The translations under genes and the position numbers were made by a program. A model generated the notes under the pieces. That model was not told the origin of the DNA and ran no database searches. It saw only the letters and a list, made by a program, of their open reading frames with translations. Below, in pieces: positions 34,623 to 42,809 of a stretch of 64,000 nucleotides of DNA. The DNA is from Massilia sp. IC2-477. GTDB lineage: Bacteria > Pseudomonadota > Gammaproteobacteria > Burkholderiales > Burkholderiaceae_D. The DNA is taken from NCBI RefSeq assembly GCF_020707265.1, contig NZ_JAJFEQ010000012.1, positions 1 to 64,000 of the forward strand. Direction: 5' to 3'. Every line of letters begins with the position of its first letter. The first letter of the stretch is position 1.

Positions 34623-35987
34623 ATGAACCCTATACAGAAAATCACCCGTCAAAGCCTGCTCCAGCTGGTGCCCCGGACCCGCAAGGCGCGTATCGTCAGC
34701 GCCGGCGCTGCGTTCCTGAGCGTGTGCGCCTTCGGCGCCGTCGCCGTGGCCCCGATCGCTCCTGACGCGGCGGACGTGCCGGTCAAATCGATCGAGCAAA
34801 CCCTGGAACTGCCTAACCTAGCAGACCAGATCGCCGCCCTCCAGCAGAACGAGCAGCAATTCATCCACGAGGAGCGTATTCGCCCAGGCGATTCGCTCGG
34901 CTCCCTCTTCAACCGCCTTGGTGTCGACGACGCCGACGCCCAGAAATTCGTCCGCACCGACAAGACCGCCCGCCGCCTGCTGTCCCTCAAGACCGGCAAG
35001 CGACTCCAGGCCGAAACCGATGAAAATGGCCTGCTGCTGTCGATGCGCGCCACGATCACCGACGGCAAGGCTGGCGAAGCGCGCCAGATCTCGGTCGAGC
35101 GCCAGGGCGACAAGTTCGTCGCTGTCGAAGCGCCGGCCAAGCTGGAACGCCGCGTCGAAATGCGTTCGCGCGAGATCACCAGCTCGCTGTACTCGGCCAC
35201 CGACTCCAATGTCGACGGCGGCAGCATGCCGGATTCGGTCGTCAACCAGATGATCGAGATGTTCTCGACCAACATCGACTTCCGTTCGGACATCAAGCGT
35301 GGCGACCGCTTCAATGTTGTGTACGAAACCTTCTGGCTCGACGGCGAACTGGTCAAGACCGGCCGCATCCTGGCGGGCGAATTCGTCAACCGCGGCGTGG
35401 CCTACCAGTCGGTCTGGTACGAAGACCCGGTCACCAAGCAGGGCGGCTACTACAGCCTGGACGGCAAGGCGCTGAAGAAGGCCTTCCTCAAGTCCCCGCT
35501 CGAATTCTCCCGCATCTCGTCCGGCTTCTCGATGCGCGTGCACCCGATCTCGGGCAAGTGGAAGGCGCACAAGGGCGTCGACTATGCCGCCTCGATGGGC
35601 ACCCCGATCCGCGCGGTCGCCGACGGCACCATCGACTTCGTCGGCGTCTCCGGCGGCTACGGCAACCAGGTCGTGCTCAAGCACTGGTCGAACTATAGCA
35701 GCGCCTACGCCCACATGAGCCGCTTCGCACCTGGCCTGCGCAAGGGCAGCAAGGTCAGCCAGGGCCAGGTAATCGGCTATGTCGGCTCGACCGGCTGGTC
35801 GACCGGCGCCCACCTGCACTACGAGTTCCGTGTCGCAGGCGAAGCCAAGGACCCGAACAAGTTCAAGTCGCTGGCCCAGCAACCGCTGACCCCGGCGGAA
35901 GCCGCCCGCTTCCGCATGGCCGCCGCCGACATGAAACACCGTTTCTCGCTGCTTGCACCGAGCGGCAACGCAATGGCAGCCCGCTAA
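34623..35987 (+). CDS. MepM-like M23 peptidoglycan endopeptidase
   Basis: A 454-residue cell-wall hydrolase. One N-terminal membrane segment (about 27-46) anchors it in the inner membrane, followed by a LysM/OapA-like region (RIRPGDSLGSLFNRLG at 85-100) and a C-terminal LytM domain. The zinc ligands are H316 and D320 in HKGVDYA and H399 in GAHLHYEF, with H364 in YAHMS. It probably cuts stem-peptide cross-links to allow cell growth. Its place next to tyrS and before anmK recurs in related betaproteobacteria. Confidence 0.92.
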   Translation: MNPIQKITRQSLLQLVPRTRKARIVSAGAAFLSVCAFGAVAVAPIAPDAADVPVKSIEQTLELPNLADQIAALQQNEQQFIHEERIRPGDSLGSLFNRLGVDDADAQKFVRTDKTARRLLSLKTGKRLQAETDENGLLLSMRATITDGKAGEARQISVERQGDKFVAVEAPAKLERRVEMRSREITSSLYSATDSNVDGGSMPDSVVNQMIEMFSTNIDFRSDIKRGDRFNVVYETFWLDGELVKTGRILAGEFVNRGVAYQSVWYEDPVTKQGGYYSLDGKALKKAFLKSPLEFSRISSGFSMRVHPISGKWKAHKGVDYAASMGTPIRAVADGTIDFVGVSGGYGNQVVLKHWSNYSSAYAHMSRFAPGLRKGSKVSQGQVIGYVGSTGWSTGAHLHYEFRVAGEAKDPNKFKSLAQQPLTPAEAARFRMAAADMKHRFSLLAPSGNAMAAR

Positions 35988-36014
35988 GCGCGCTTAAGCG
36001 TCTCCCCAGAAACA

Positions 36015-36056
36015 AGAACGCCCCGCCGCATCGTCGATGCCGCGGGGCGTTCTGTT
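36015..36056 (+). terminator. Strong terminator after the M23 peptidase gene
   Basis: AGAACGCCCCG (36015-36025) pairs with CGGGGCGTTCT (36043-36053), with a nested GCATC/GATGC stem inside, followed by GTTTT. It also serves as a barrier for the oppositely oriented small gene. Confidence 0.85.
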
Positions 36057-36069
36057 TTGGGAGACTGGT

Positions 36070-36237
36070 TCAGGAATCGCGGCGTTCCGCCGCGCACGCA
36101 CGGTAGGCCAGCGCGGCGTAGGTGGCGGACAAGGCGCCCAGCCCGCCGCCCAGGCCGACATGGCCGCCGAAGACGAAGCCGGCGCAGCTGATGCCAAAGG
36201 CGACAGCCGCGAATGTGAAATGCTTCGATTTCCTCAT
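36070..36237 (-). CDS. Small membrane protein of unknown function
   Basis: A 55-residue product that begins MRKSKHFTFAAVAFG and has one or two hydrophobic, glycine-rich segments (about 8-25 and 29-46) and a short charged end. It has no recognised family. AGGG lies just before the ATG. An upstream in-frame methionine adds 26 residues without coding character. It is the last gene of a small minus-strand group with the HD protein and the secreted protein. Confidence 0.5.
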   Translation of the reverse strand: MRKSKHFTFAAVAFGISCAGFVFGGHVGLGGGLGALSATYAALAYRACAAERRDS

Positions 36238-36335
36238 GTCCCTACCCCACGCAAGTGTGCGATGCGAAACCAGTCTAGCACTCTGATTTTCCGCAATATG
36301 CGCACATTGCAACAAACGTAGCTGAATTACAGTAT

Positions 36336-36908
36336 TCAGTTGCCGCTTTGCATCTTGGCGCGGGTGTCACGATCGAGCAAGGCCCTCAGCAGCGCAGTCA
36401 GGGGATGGGCTGCCGTGTATTGCCGGCCGTAGTCCAGATTAAAACCGTAATCGAAGTCGGGGGGATTGCGGCCTTGGTTGTGCTGCAAAACAGTTTCCAG
36501 TTTGTCGAAAGCCTTTACCAGCGTGGCCTCGCGCGAGCTTACCGCGTCGTACTCTTCCCACAGGGACATCAGTTGTCCGCGCAGGCCGGGGTCGAGTGGC
36601 GCGGTGAGCTGCAGCATGTCCTGCCGCTCTTGCAGGCGCTTGGCCTCCCGGTCCACCTGGGCCATAGCGGGAATGTCGCCGTGGATTGCTTCTCCCAGGT
36701 CGTGCAGGATGCACAGCTTGAGCAACTTCAGCATATCGACGCCGGGCAGCTGGTCTTCGAAGGCGAGGACCAGCAGGCACAGGCGCCAGCTGTGCTCGGC
36801 CGTACTTTCCGGGCGGCCCTGCGAGGTGTGTCCGCTGCGCAGCGTGTCCTTGAGCGCCTCGGCCGCCTTCAGGAAGGCGAGCCGGCCTTCGAGCAGTCCC
36901 TCGTCCAT
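36336..36908 (-). CDS. HD-domain phosphohydrolase (YfbR/HDDC2-like)
   Basis: A 190-residue HD protein. The metal-binding histidine/aspartate pairs are H39 in STAEHSWRL and H69-D70 in ILHDLGEAIHGD, the pattern of the 5'-deoxynucleotidase YfbR and HDDC2 group. It probably removes phosphate from deoxynucleoside monophosphates or cleaves a related metabolite. It starts one base after the stop of the upstream secreted-protein gene, so the two are co-transcribed. Confidence 0.85.
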   Translation of the reverse strand: MDEGLLEGRLAFLKAAEALKDTLRSGHTSQGRPESTAEHSWRLCLLVLAFEDQLPGVDMLKLLKLCILHDLGEAIHGDIPAMAQVDREAKRLQERQDMLQLTAPLDPGLRGQLMSLWEEYDAVSSREATLVKAFDKLETVLQHNQGRNPPDFDYGFNLDYGRQYTAAHPLTALLRALLDRDTRAKMQSGN

Positions 36909-36909
36909 G

Positions 36910-37242
36910 TCAGCGCATGCAGTCGGGGAAGGACAACTTGCCGTTGCGGGCTTGGCACTGCTTGACGTTGGGAGGCAGGTCCGTGAAGGTCTTCGATTCG
37001 CCGTTCTTCAGCTTGAACTCGGCAAACACTGCGTGGGTGCAGACCAGGGAGGGAGAGCCATTCTTGACGGCCGCTTCCTTGCAGTCGGAGGCGTACAGCA
37101 GGAAGGCACATTCGCCCAGCAGGCCGGCGCCGCAGCTGTAGGTCGCAGTGGTACGCCCGCCCAACTGCATGGTGGGTTGGGCGCTGGCGGTCGCACCGGC
37201 CAGCGCCAGGAAAGCGGCAAGCATGAAAGAAGGCTTCATCAT
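36910..37242 (-). CDS. Small secreted protein of unknown function
   Basis: A 110-residue protein with a clear signal peptide (cleavage after ASA, about residue 21) and a mature part with six cysteines, likely forming disulfides. No family is recognised. Two adjacent methionines start the reading. It is directly upstream of the HD gene (one-base gap). The 240 bases between it and anmK contain no convincing gene. Confidence 0.6.
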   Translation of the reverse strand: MMKPSFMLAAFLALAGATASAQPTMQLGGRTTATYSCGAGLLGECAFLLYASDCKEAAVKNGSPSLVCTHAVFAEFKLKNGESKTFTDLPPNVKQCQARNGKLSFPDCMR

Positions 37243-37483
37243 GGTGGAATGCGTCGTTCAAAGTTGCGACGATAGCACGGCGGCGGCCGGAATTCCTCCA
37301 AAACTCTCGCTCGATGGCTGCAGGCGCTTTCTTCCTCGCACTTCCACCGCCAGCCGCCACCGTACTGCCCCAGCGCTTGGGCTGGAAGTTCTCGTCCACC
37401 AATATGCGAAACATGCCTCGCTTCCGCTTTTGGCCTCGACCGTTTAGTATGGCCTGTCGCATCGGCATGCTTTCCTACTGAAT

Positions 37484-38578
37484 ATGAACACCTCCTCTCT
37501 CTATATCGGCCTGATGTCTGGCACCAGCCTCGACGGCGTGGACGGCGTACTAGTCGACTTCGCCGGCGGCAGCATCCGCAGCATTGCGGCCGCCTTCACG
37601 CCCTTCCCTGCGGAGCTGCGCAGCGAACTGATGGCGCTGCAGGCCGCCAGCGAGAACGAGCTCGAGCGCGAAGGCCTGGCCGCCAACGGCCTGGCCCTGT
37701 GCTATGCCGACTGCGTGCGCCAGCTGCTGCCGTCTGCCAATGGGCCGGTGGCGGCGGTGGCCGCGCATGGCCAGACCATCCGCCACCGTCCGGAACTGGG
37801 CTTCACGCGCCAGACCAACAACCCTGCCCTGCTGGCCGAACTGAGCGGCATCGACGTGGTCGCCGACTTCCGCACCCGCGACGTTGCGGCCGGCGGCCAG
37901 GGCGCGCCGCTGGTGCCGGCCTTCCATGAGGCAGCCTTCGGCAAGCCGGGGACGGCGCGCGTGGTGGTGAACATCGGCGGGATCGGCAACATCAGCGTGC
38001 TGCACGGCGACGGCCGCGTGACCGGTTTCGATACCGGCCCGGGCAATGTGCTGATGGACCTGTGGATCGGCCGCCACCTGGGCAAGCCCTACGACGAGGA
38101 TGGCGCCTGGGCCGCCGGCGGCGGCGTGCACCAGCCACTCCTCGACGCCCTGCTGGACGAGCCCTACTTCCGCCAGCCGGCCCCCAAGAGCACCGGCCGC
38201 GACCTGTTCCACGACCGCTGGCTGGATGCGAAGCTGAAGGGATTCGAGGATCTGGCGCCGGCCGACGTGATGGCGACCCTGACGCGCCTGACGGCGGTGA
38301 CGATCGGCGACGCCATCCGCGACGAAAACGTGGCGGTGGAGGCGGTCTACGTGTGCGGCGGCGGCGCCTATAACGCCACCCTGCTGCGCGAGATCGGCAG
38401 CGCGCTGGGCGGGACGCGGGTGGAATCCACGGCGGCGCTCGGCATCGCGCCGAACCGGGTCGAGGCGCTCGCCTTTGCCTGGCTGGGTTACCGCTTCATG
38501 GAGCGCCAGCCGGGCAACCTGCCGGCGGTGACGGGCGCACGCGGGCCGCGCATCCTCGGCGCGCTGTATCCGGCCTAA
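37484..38578 (+). CDS. anmK: Anhydro-N-acetylmuramic acid kinase
   Basis: AnmK phosphorylates 1,6-anhydroMurNAc recovered from recycled cell wall, giving MurNAc 6-phosphate. The 364-residue protein has the ATP-binding opening GLMSGTSLDGVD at 9-20, then VAAHGQTIRH and NIGGIGNIS, and the C-terminal VCGGGAYN. It is complete. Together with the M23 endopeptidase upstream it suggests a local peptidoglycan turnover set. Confidence 0.95.
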   Translation: MNTSSLYIGLMSGTSLDGVDGVLVDFAGGSIRSIAAAFTPFPAELRSELMALQAASENELEREGLAANGLALCYADCVRQLLPSANGPVAAVAAHGQTIRHRPELGFTRQTNNPALLAELSGIDVVADFRTRDVAAGGQGAPLVPAFHEAAFGKPGTARVVVNIGGIGNISVLHGDGRVTGFDTGPGNVLMDLWIGRHLGKPYDEDGAWAAGGGVHQPLLDALLDEPYFRQPAPKSTGRDLFHDRWLDAKLKGFEDLAPADVMATLTRLTAVTIGDAIRDENVAVEAVYVCGGGAYNATLLREIGSALGGTRVESTAALGIAPNRVEALAFAWLGYRFMERQPGNLPAVTGARGPRILGALYPA

Positions 38579-38580
38579 TC

Positions 38581-38713
38581 CGTAGGGTGGGCGGGGAATA
38601 TAGTCCAGTGAACTATATTCCCGCCCACGCGGTCAAATCACAGTACTGCAGCCCGTGCGGCTGCTCATATCACAACTATCACCGCGTGGGCGGGCAAGCC
38701 GCCCACCCTACAA
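38581..38713. repeat. GTGGGCGG-family composite hairpin repeat, copy 2
   Basis: The unit begins CGTAGGGTGGGCGGGG (38581 on) and ends CCGCCCACCCTAC, with the inverted inner pair CCGCCCACGCGGT and ACCGCGTGGGCGGG about 50 bases apart. The first hairpin has an added AT-rich stem (GGGAATATAGT with AACTATATTCCC). The second arm pair is GGGCGGGCAAGCCGCCC. It is the same family as 6041-6145. Confidence 0.8.
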
Positions 38714-38737
38714 TTCCATATCCGGCGTAAACGTCAA

Positions 38738-38812
38738 AGCCCGGTCGGAACCGGGCTGTTGAAAAGGAACGGCCCGGACGAACCGGGCCGTTGGCTGCCC
38801 GGATCGCCGGGC
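38738..38812. terminator. Three tandem hairpins between convergent anmK and erpA
   Basis: AGCCCGGT/ACCGGGCT (38738-38757), AACGGCCCGG/CCGGGCCGTT (38768-38792) and GCCCGG/CCGGGC (38797-38812) stand in a row. The middle one is the strongest. Together they probably end transcription from both sides, though no long T tract follows any of them. Confidence 0.6.
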
Positions 38813-38822
38813 GGCCTGGGGG

Positions 38823-39191
38823 TCAGGCGGAGAACGACGAACCGCAACCGCAGGTCGAGGTGGCGTTCGGGTTCTTGATCACGAACTGGGCGCCTTCGAG
38901 GTCGTCTTTGTAGTCGATCTCGGCGCCGACCAGGTACTGGTAGCTCATCGAGTCGATCAGCAGCTGGACGCCGTTCTTTTCCATCGTGGTGTCGTCTTCG
39001 TTGACGATCTCGTCAAACGTGAAGCCGTACTGGAAGCCGGAGCAACCGCCACCCTGCACGAAGACGCGCAGCTTGAGATCGGGATTGCCCTCTTCCTCGA
39101 TCAGCTGAGCAACTTTCTGTGCGGCGCTGTCGGTGAAGTTGATCGGGACGGGGATCGTGTCGTGCTCTTGCACTTCGGCGACTGCGGTCAT
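38823..39191 (-). CDS. erpA: Iron-sulfur cluster insertion protein ErpA
   Basis: ErpA is an A-type carrier that delivers 4Fe-4S clusters to target enzymes. The 122-residue protein has the three cluster ligands C50 (GGGCSG), C114 and C116 (STCGCGSSF). The N-terminus is slightly longer than in E. coli. AGGAG lies seven bases before the ATG. It is convergent with anmK, and the region between holds repeats and hairpins. Confidence 0.95.
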   Translation of the reverse strand: MTAVAEVQEHDTIPVPINFTDSAAQKVAQLIEEEGNPDLKLRVFVQGGGCSGFQYGFTFDEIVNEDDTTMEKNGVQLLIDSMSYQYLVGAEIDYKDDLEGAQFVIKNPNATSTCGCGSSFSA

Positions 39192-39265
39192 GAAACACTC
39201 CTGGTGAAATACGAATTGCAGCCATTATAGACCGTTGGCGCAACTCATGCTGCCGACCCTGCCGC

Positions 39266-39658
39266 CTAACCAGCAGCAGCGTCGGCTAGATGAAACACCG
39301 GTTCGCTGGCGGGTTCGTGGGTCAGTTTCCCCGTCACGAGGGCGCCGCCATGCATCTCGAGCAACCGGTAATGTACATCACCATGTATGCGGCCTTTCGG
39401 CTGTAATTCAAGGAGTTCCGACGAATACACCGAGCCGGCGATGTAGCCGTTGACCACCAGGCTGGCGCAGCGCACCTCGCCTTCGATCCGGGCGTGCTCG
39501 GACACGATCAGCATCGAATCGGCACCTTCCGCCGCCACCACGTTGCCGTGTACCTCGCCATCGATGCGCAGGCCGCCGGTAAAGCACAGGTCGCCTTCGA
39601 TCCGGGCAGAGATGCCAACCAGGCTGTCAATTTCGCTTTTTACTTGCCGACCGAACAT
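39266..39658 (-). CDS. Bactofilin-family polymer-forming protein
   Basis: A 130-residue bactofilin. The central repeats of the right-handed beta helix are visible as GDLCFTGGLRIDGEVHGNV, ARIEGEVRCASLVVNGYI and GRIHGDVHYRLLEM, about 17-18 residues per turn. Bactofilins polymerise without nucleotides at the membrane and act in shape or polarity. Its placement between erpA and argC recurs in related genomes. Its start is 166 bases after the argC stop. Confidence 0.9.
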   Translation of the reverse strand: MFGRQVKSEIDSLVGISARIEGDLCFTGGLRIDGEVHGNVVAAEGADSMLIVSEHARIEGEVRCASLVVNGYIAGSVYSSELLELQPKGRIHGDVHYRLLEMHGGALVTGKLTHEPASEPVFHLADAAAG

Positions 39659-39778
39659 GATCCACCCCCGTCAAATGTGTACCCGCGCATCAGTCAATTT
39701 ACCGTGCTCAACAAGTACGGCCTTGATGTAGATCGGCTCGGCAGGATTGCGTGCCGGAAGCGCTCCGGCGCGGAGGAA

Positions 39779-39806
39779 TAAAAAAGGCCGCGTCGAGCGC
39801 GGCCTT
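39779..39806 (-). terminator. Rho-independent terminator after argC
   Basis: On the minus strand AAGGCCGCG pairs with CGCGGCCTT around a five-base loop, followed by a run of T residues (A run at 39780-39785 on the plus strand). It ends 18 bases past the argC stop. Confidence 0.85.
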
Positions 39807-39824
39807 GGATGGGGAGCCCCTGGA

Positions 39825-40862
39825 TTAGGGCAGCAGCGCGATCTGCTTCAGCCCGGTAGTCTCGTCCAAGCCGAACATCAGGTTCATGCACTGCACCGCC
39901 TGGCCGGAAGCGCCCTTGACCAGGTTGTCCTGCACCACCAGGATCACGACCGTATTGCCGCCTTCCGGACGGTGCAGCGCCAGGCGCAGCATGTTCGAGC
40001 CGCGGGTCGAGCGGGTTTCCGGGTGCGAGCCGAAGGGCATCACGTCGACAAATGCGCTGTCCTTGTAGGTGTCCTCGAACAGGGCCTGCAGGGCCGCGTC
40101 GTCGATGTCCTTGGTGAGGCGCGCGTACAGGGTCGCGTGCATGCCGCGGATCATCGGCACCAGGTGCGGGGTGAAGATCAGGCCGACCTTCTGGTCGGTG
40201 TAGCGCGCCAGCTGGGCCGAGGTTTCCGGGGTGTGGCGGTGGCCATGCACGCCGTAGGCCTTGAAATTGTCGCTCGACTCCGAGAACAGCGTGCCGATCT
40301 CGGCCTTGCGGCCGGCGCCCGAGACGCCCGACTTGCAGTCGGCGATCAGGTTGCCCGCATCGATCAGGCCGGCCTTGAGCAGCGGCACGAAGCCGAGCTG
40401 CATGGTGGTCGGGTAGCAGCCCGGGTTGGCGATCAGGCGCGCCTTCTTGACGTCGTCGCGGTTCAATTCCGGCAGGCCGTACACGGCTTCCTCGATCAGT
40501 TCCGGCGCGGTGTGCGGGATCTTGTACCACTTCTCGAACGTGGCCTGGTCCTTCAGGCGGAAGTCGGCCGCCAGGTCGATCACCTTGACGCCGGCCGCCA
40601 GCAGCGCCGGGGCTTGCGCCATGGCGACGCCATGCGGGGTGGCGAAGAACACCACGTCGCACTGGGTCAGGTCGGCCTTGTCCGGGCTCGAGAAGGCCAG
40701 GTCGACAACGCCGCGCAGCGAGGGGAACATGTCGGCCACCGGCAGGCCGTCTTCCTTGCGCGAGGTGATCGCGGTCAGCTGCACATCGGGGTGCACGGCC
40801 AACAGCCGCAGCAATTCCACGCCCGTGTATCCGGTTCCGCCAACGATGCCAACTTTGATCAT
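39825..40862 (-). CDS. argC: N-acetyl-gamma-glutamyl-phosphate reductase
   Basis: ArgC makes N-acetylglutamate semialdehyde in arginine synthesis. The 345-residue protein has the NADP-binding GIVGGTGYTG at 5-14 and the catalytic cysteine C149 in ANPGCYPTT. It is complete, with GGAACA before the ATG. It is monocistronic here; other arg genes are absent from the window. A strong inverted repeat lies about 85-136 bases upstream of its start. Confidence 0.96.
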   Translation of the reverse strand: MIKVGIVGGTGYTGVELLRLLAVHPDVQLTAITSRKEDGLPVADMFPSLRGVVDLAFSSPDKADLTQCDVVFFATPHGVAMAQAPALLAAGVKVIDLAADFRLKDQATFEKWYKIPHTAPELIEEAVYGLPELNRDDVKKARLIANPGCYPTTMQLGFVPLLKAGLIDAGNLIADCKSGVSGAGRKAEIGTLFSESSDNFKAYGVHGHRHTPETSAQLARYTDQKVGLIFTPHLVPMIRGMHATLYARLTKDIDDAALQALFEDTYKDSAFVDVMPFGSHPETRSTRGSNMLRLALHRPEGGNTVVILVVQDNLVKGASGQAVQCMNLMFGLDETTGLKQIALLP

Positions 40863-40946
40863 GTTCTGTTCCTTCGTGATGTAAAAATGACCTTTCCAGG
40901 ACGAGGCTGCATTTTAACAGCGGTGAAAAATGCGTGTGGCGAGGGA

Positions 40947-40998
40947 CCTGCAAAGGATATTTGCACCCTGAGCTCTGCAGGCAAATATTCTTTGCAGG
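40947..40998. promoter_or_regulatory. 18-bp inverted repeat upstream of argC
   Basis: CCTGCAAAGGATATTTGC (40947-40964) pairs with GCAAATATTCTTTGCAGG (40981-40998) with one mismatch and a 16-base loop. It lies between the XRE regulator stop and argC. There is no T tract, so it is not a standard terminator. It may be an operator for a dimeric regulator or a leader hairpin. Confidence 0.5.
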
Positions 40999-41014
40999 CG
41001 CTTCGTGACAGCCC

Positions 41015-41761
41015 TTAGTGCAGCTGGTTCTTGAGCCGGCGCAGTCGCCATTCGATGAAGATGCCGGCGAAGCCGCAGGCAAAGACCAGGGCGCCAATGT
41101 ATTGCAACATCCGGTTGCCGGTGCTTTCCATGCCCCTGATCCTGGTCAGCTCGAAGCGGCGCTTGCCGTTTTCGGTGGCTTCGTAATAGACGGTGCCGCG
41201 GCTTTCGGGCCATTCCACGGTAAGCGGACGCTCGCGCCTGGCCGTGAACTCGGACAGCAGCTTGCTCGCCTCTTCATTCGAGATGAGTTTGGCACGCTGC
41301 TGCAGAGCCAGGATCTTTCCGTAGCTGTCAAACACATTCTCCCCTTCGCCAGCCAGGAACACTCCGGGAGATTTGTAGACGTACAGGTTGTTCGGGAAAA
41401 AGATGCCATCGTTCGCCGCCAGCATGATGGCGAAACCGAGTAGCCATGCTCCCGCCGATCCGAACAGCCAGCGCCTGGTCTGGTGCACCTGTTCGGTGAC
41501 GACCTGGTTCTTGAACTGGCTGACGGCCGGGACGTGGCGCAGGGTGGTGTCGATCACGTCCCGGTCCATCTCCTGCAGGAAGGTGGCCGCGTCTACCCCC
41601 AGGGCCGACACGATGGTGTCGAACATCTCGGCCGAGGGGATCGACTTGTCGTTTTCCAGCTTCGACAGATAGGACTGCTCGATGCCGGCCAGCGCCGCGA
41701 ACTGCGGCTGGGTCAGTCCCTTGTCGGTCCTGAGGTCCTTGAGTCTTTCGCCAAAATTCAT
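41015..41761 (-). CDS. Membrane-anchored XRE-family regulator
   Basis: A 248-residue protein with an N-terminal Cro/CI-type helix-turn-helix (about 4-60, LRTDKGLTQPQFAALAGIEQ and SYLSKLENDK), a linker, a membrane segment at about 102-118, a periplasmic domain and a final membrane helix at about 219-236 with a basic end. It resembles regulators that sense from the membrane. GGAGG lies before the ATG at 41761. An in-frame upstream extension is not coding. It is downstream of rpsI in the same orientation. Confidence 0.85.
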   Translation of the reverse strand: MNFGERLKDLRTDKGLTQPQFAALAGIEQSYLSKLENDKSIPSAEMFDTIVSALGVDAATFLQEMDRDVIDTTLRHVPAVSQFKNQVVTEQVHQTRRWLFGSAGAWLLGFAIMLAANDGIFFPNNLYVYKSPGVFLAGEGENVFDSYGKILALQQRAKLISNEEASKLLSEFTARRERPLTVEWPESRGTVYYEATENGKRRFELTRIRGMESTGNRMLQYIGALVFACGFAGIFIEWRLRRLKNQLH

Positions 41762-41904
41762 GTCATCCCCTCCTGAAAGTCGATGGAAAACCCGTATTCT
41801 TGGGGATTCATGCAGGACTTGAAAGATGAATATCGGCGAATACGCATGAATCTGGCTGCTCGCCATGCGCGGCGCATGAAAGCAGCAGTAATGGACCCGA
41901 AAAA

Positions 41905-41937
41905 CAAAAAGCCGCCCACCTTGCGGAGGACGGCTTT
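41905..41937 (-). terminator. Terminator after rpsI
   Basis: On the minus strand AAAGCCG pairs with CGGCTTT, with CC/GG extensions, followed by TTTGTTTTT. It lies 42 bases past the rpsI stop and ends the rplM-rpsI operon. Confidence 0.8.
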
Positions 41938-41978
41938 CGCAGCAGCGCCCGGAGGCGCTGCCAGCAGCAGGAGGCGAA

Positions 41979-42371
41979 TTAACGCTTCGAGAACTGCTTT
42001 GCGCGGCGTGCTTTACGCAGGCCGACTTTCTTACGCTCGACTTCACGGGCGTCACGGGTGACGAAACCGGCACGTGCCAGGTCGCCCTTGAGGCCTGCGT
42101 CGTAGTCGATCAGGGCGCGGGTGATGCCGTGGCGGACGGCGCCTGCCTGGCCCGACTCACCACCACCGTGCACGTTGACCTTGATGTCGAAACGCTCGAC
42201 GTTGCCGGTCAGTTCCAGCGGCTGACGGATGACCATCAGGCCGGTTTCGCGCGAGAAGTATTCTGCGGCCGGCTTGCCGTTCACGATGATCTGGCCCGAG
42301 CCAGCTTTGATGAACACGCGAGCGACTGCACTCTTGCGACGGCCAGTGCCGTAGTTGTAGTTACCGATCAT
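41979..42371 (-). CDS. rpsI: 30S ribosomal protein S9
   Basis: A 130-residue S9 with the family landmarks: YGTGRRKSAVARVF near the start, GGGESGQAGAVRHGI in the middle and the basic KKVGLRKARRAKQFSKR tail that reaches into the decoding site. It follows rplM by nine bases, the universal order rplM-rpsI. The strand and spacing mark a single operon. Confidence 0.98.
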   Translation of the reverse strand: MIGNYNYGTGRRKSAVARVFIKAGSGQIIVNGKPAAEYFSRETGLMVIRQPLELTGNVERFDIKVNVHGGGESGQAGAVRHGITRALIDYDAGLKGDLARAGFVTRDAREVERKKVGLRKARRAKQFSKR

Positions 42372-42380
42372 GTCAGTTCC

Positions 42381-42809
42381 TTAGAGGGTCAGTGCTTGTG
42401 GTTGCTGTGCTGCGTGCGGGTGCGAACCTTCCGCGTACACTTTCAGCTTCTTGATCATTGCATAGCCCAGCGGGCCCTTCGGCAGCATGCCTTTGACAGC
42501 CTTTTCCAGGGCACGGCCCGGGAAGCGCTGCTGCATCTTCAGGAAGTTGGTTTCGTAGATACCGCCCGGGTAGCCCGAGTGACGGTAGTAGGTCTTCTGG
42601 GTGGCCTTGGTGCCGGTCACGCGCAGCTTGCCTGCGTTGATGACGACGATAAAGTCACCGGTATCGACGTGCGGAGTGAATTCCGGCTTGTGTTTGCCGC
42701 GCAGTCGGAGTGCCACTTCGCTGGCAACACGTCCGAGGACCAAGTCCGTCGCGTCAATCACAAACCAGTCGCGCTGGACTTCATGGCCCTTAGCGGAAAA
42801 AGTTTTCAT
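42381..42809 (-). CDS. rplM: 50S ribosomal protein L13
   Basis: A 142-residue L13 with WFVIDATDLVLGRVAS near the N-terminus and RAVKGMLPKGPLGYAM-like sequence in the middle (here KAVKGMLPKGPLG), both typical. It heads the operon with rpsI. Several AT-rich segments upstream (42810-42880) probably hold its promoter, but I cannot assign a clear one. The first 42 residues of the upstream gap hold no gene. Confidence 0.98.
   Translation of the reverse strand: MKTFSAKGHEVQRDWFVIDATDLVLGRVASEVALRLRGKHKPEFTPHVDTGDFIVVINAGKLRVTGTKATQKTYYRHSGYPGGIYETNFLKMQQRFPGRALEKAVKGMLPKGPLGYAMIKKLKVYAEGSHPHAAQQPQALTL

Noticed and set aside
37265..37468. Short frames upstream of anmK in the 240-base gap
   Set aside because: They show no ribosome binding site, no family resemblance and arginine-rich shadow composition.
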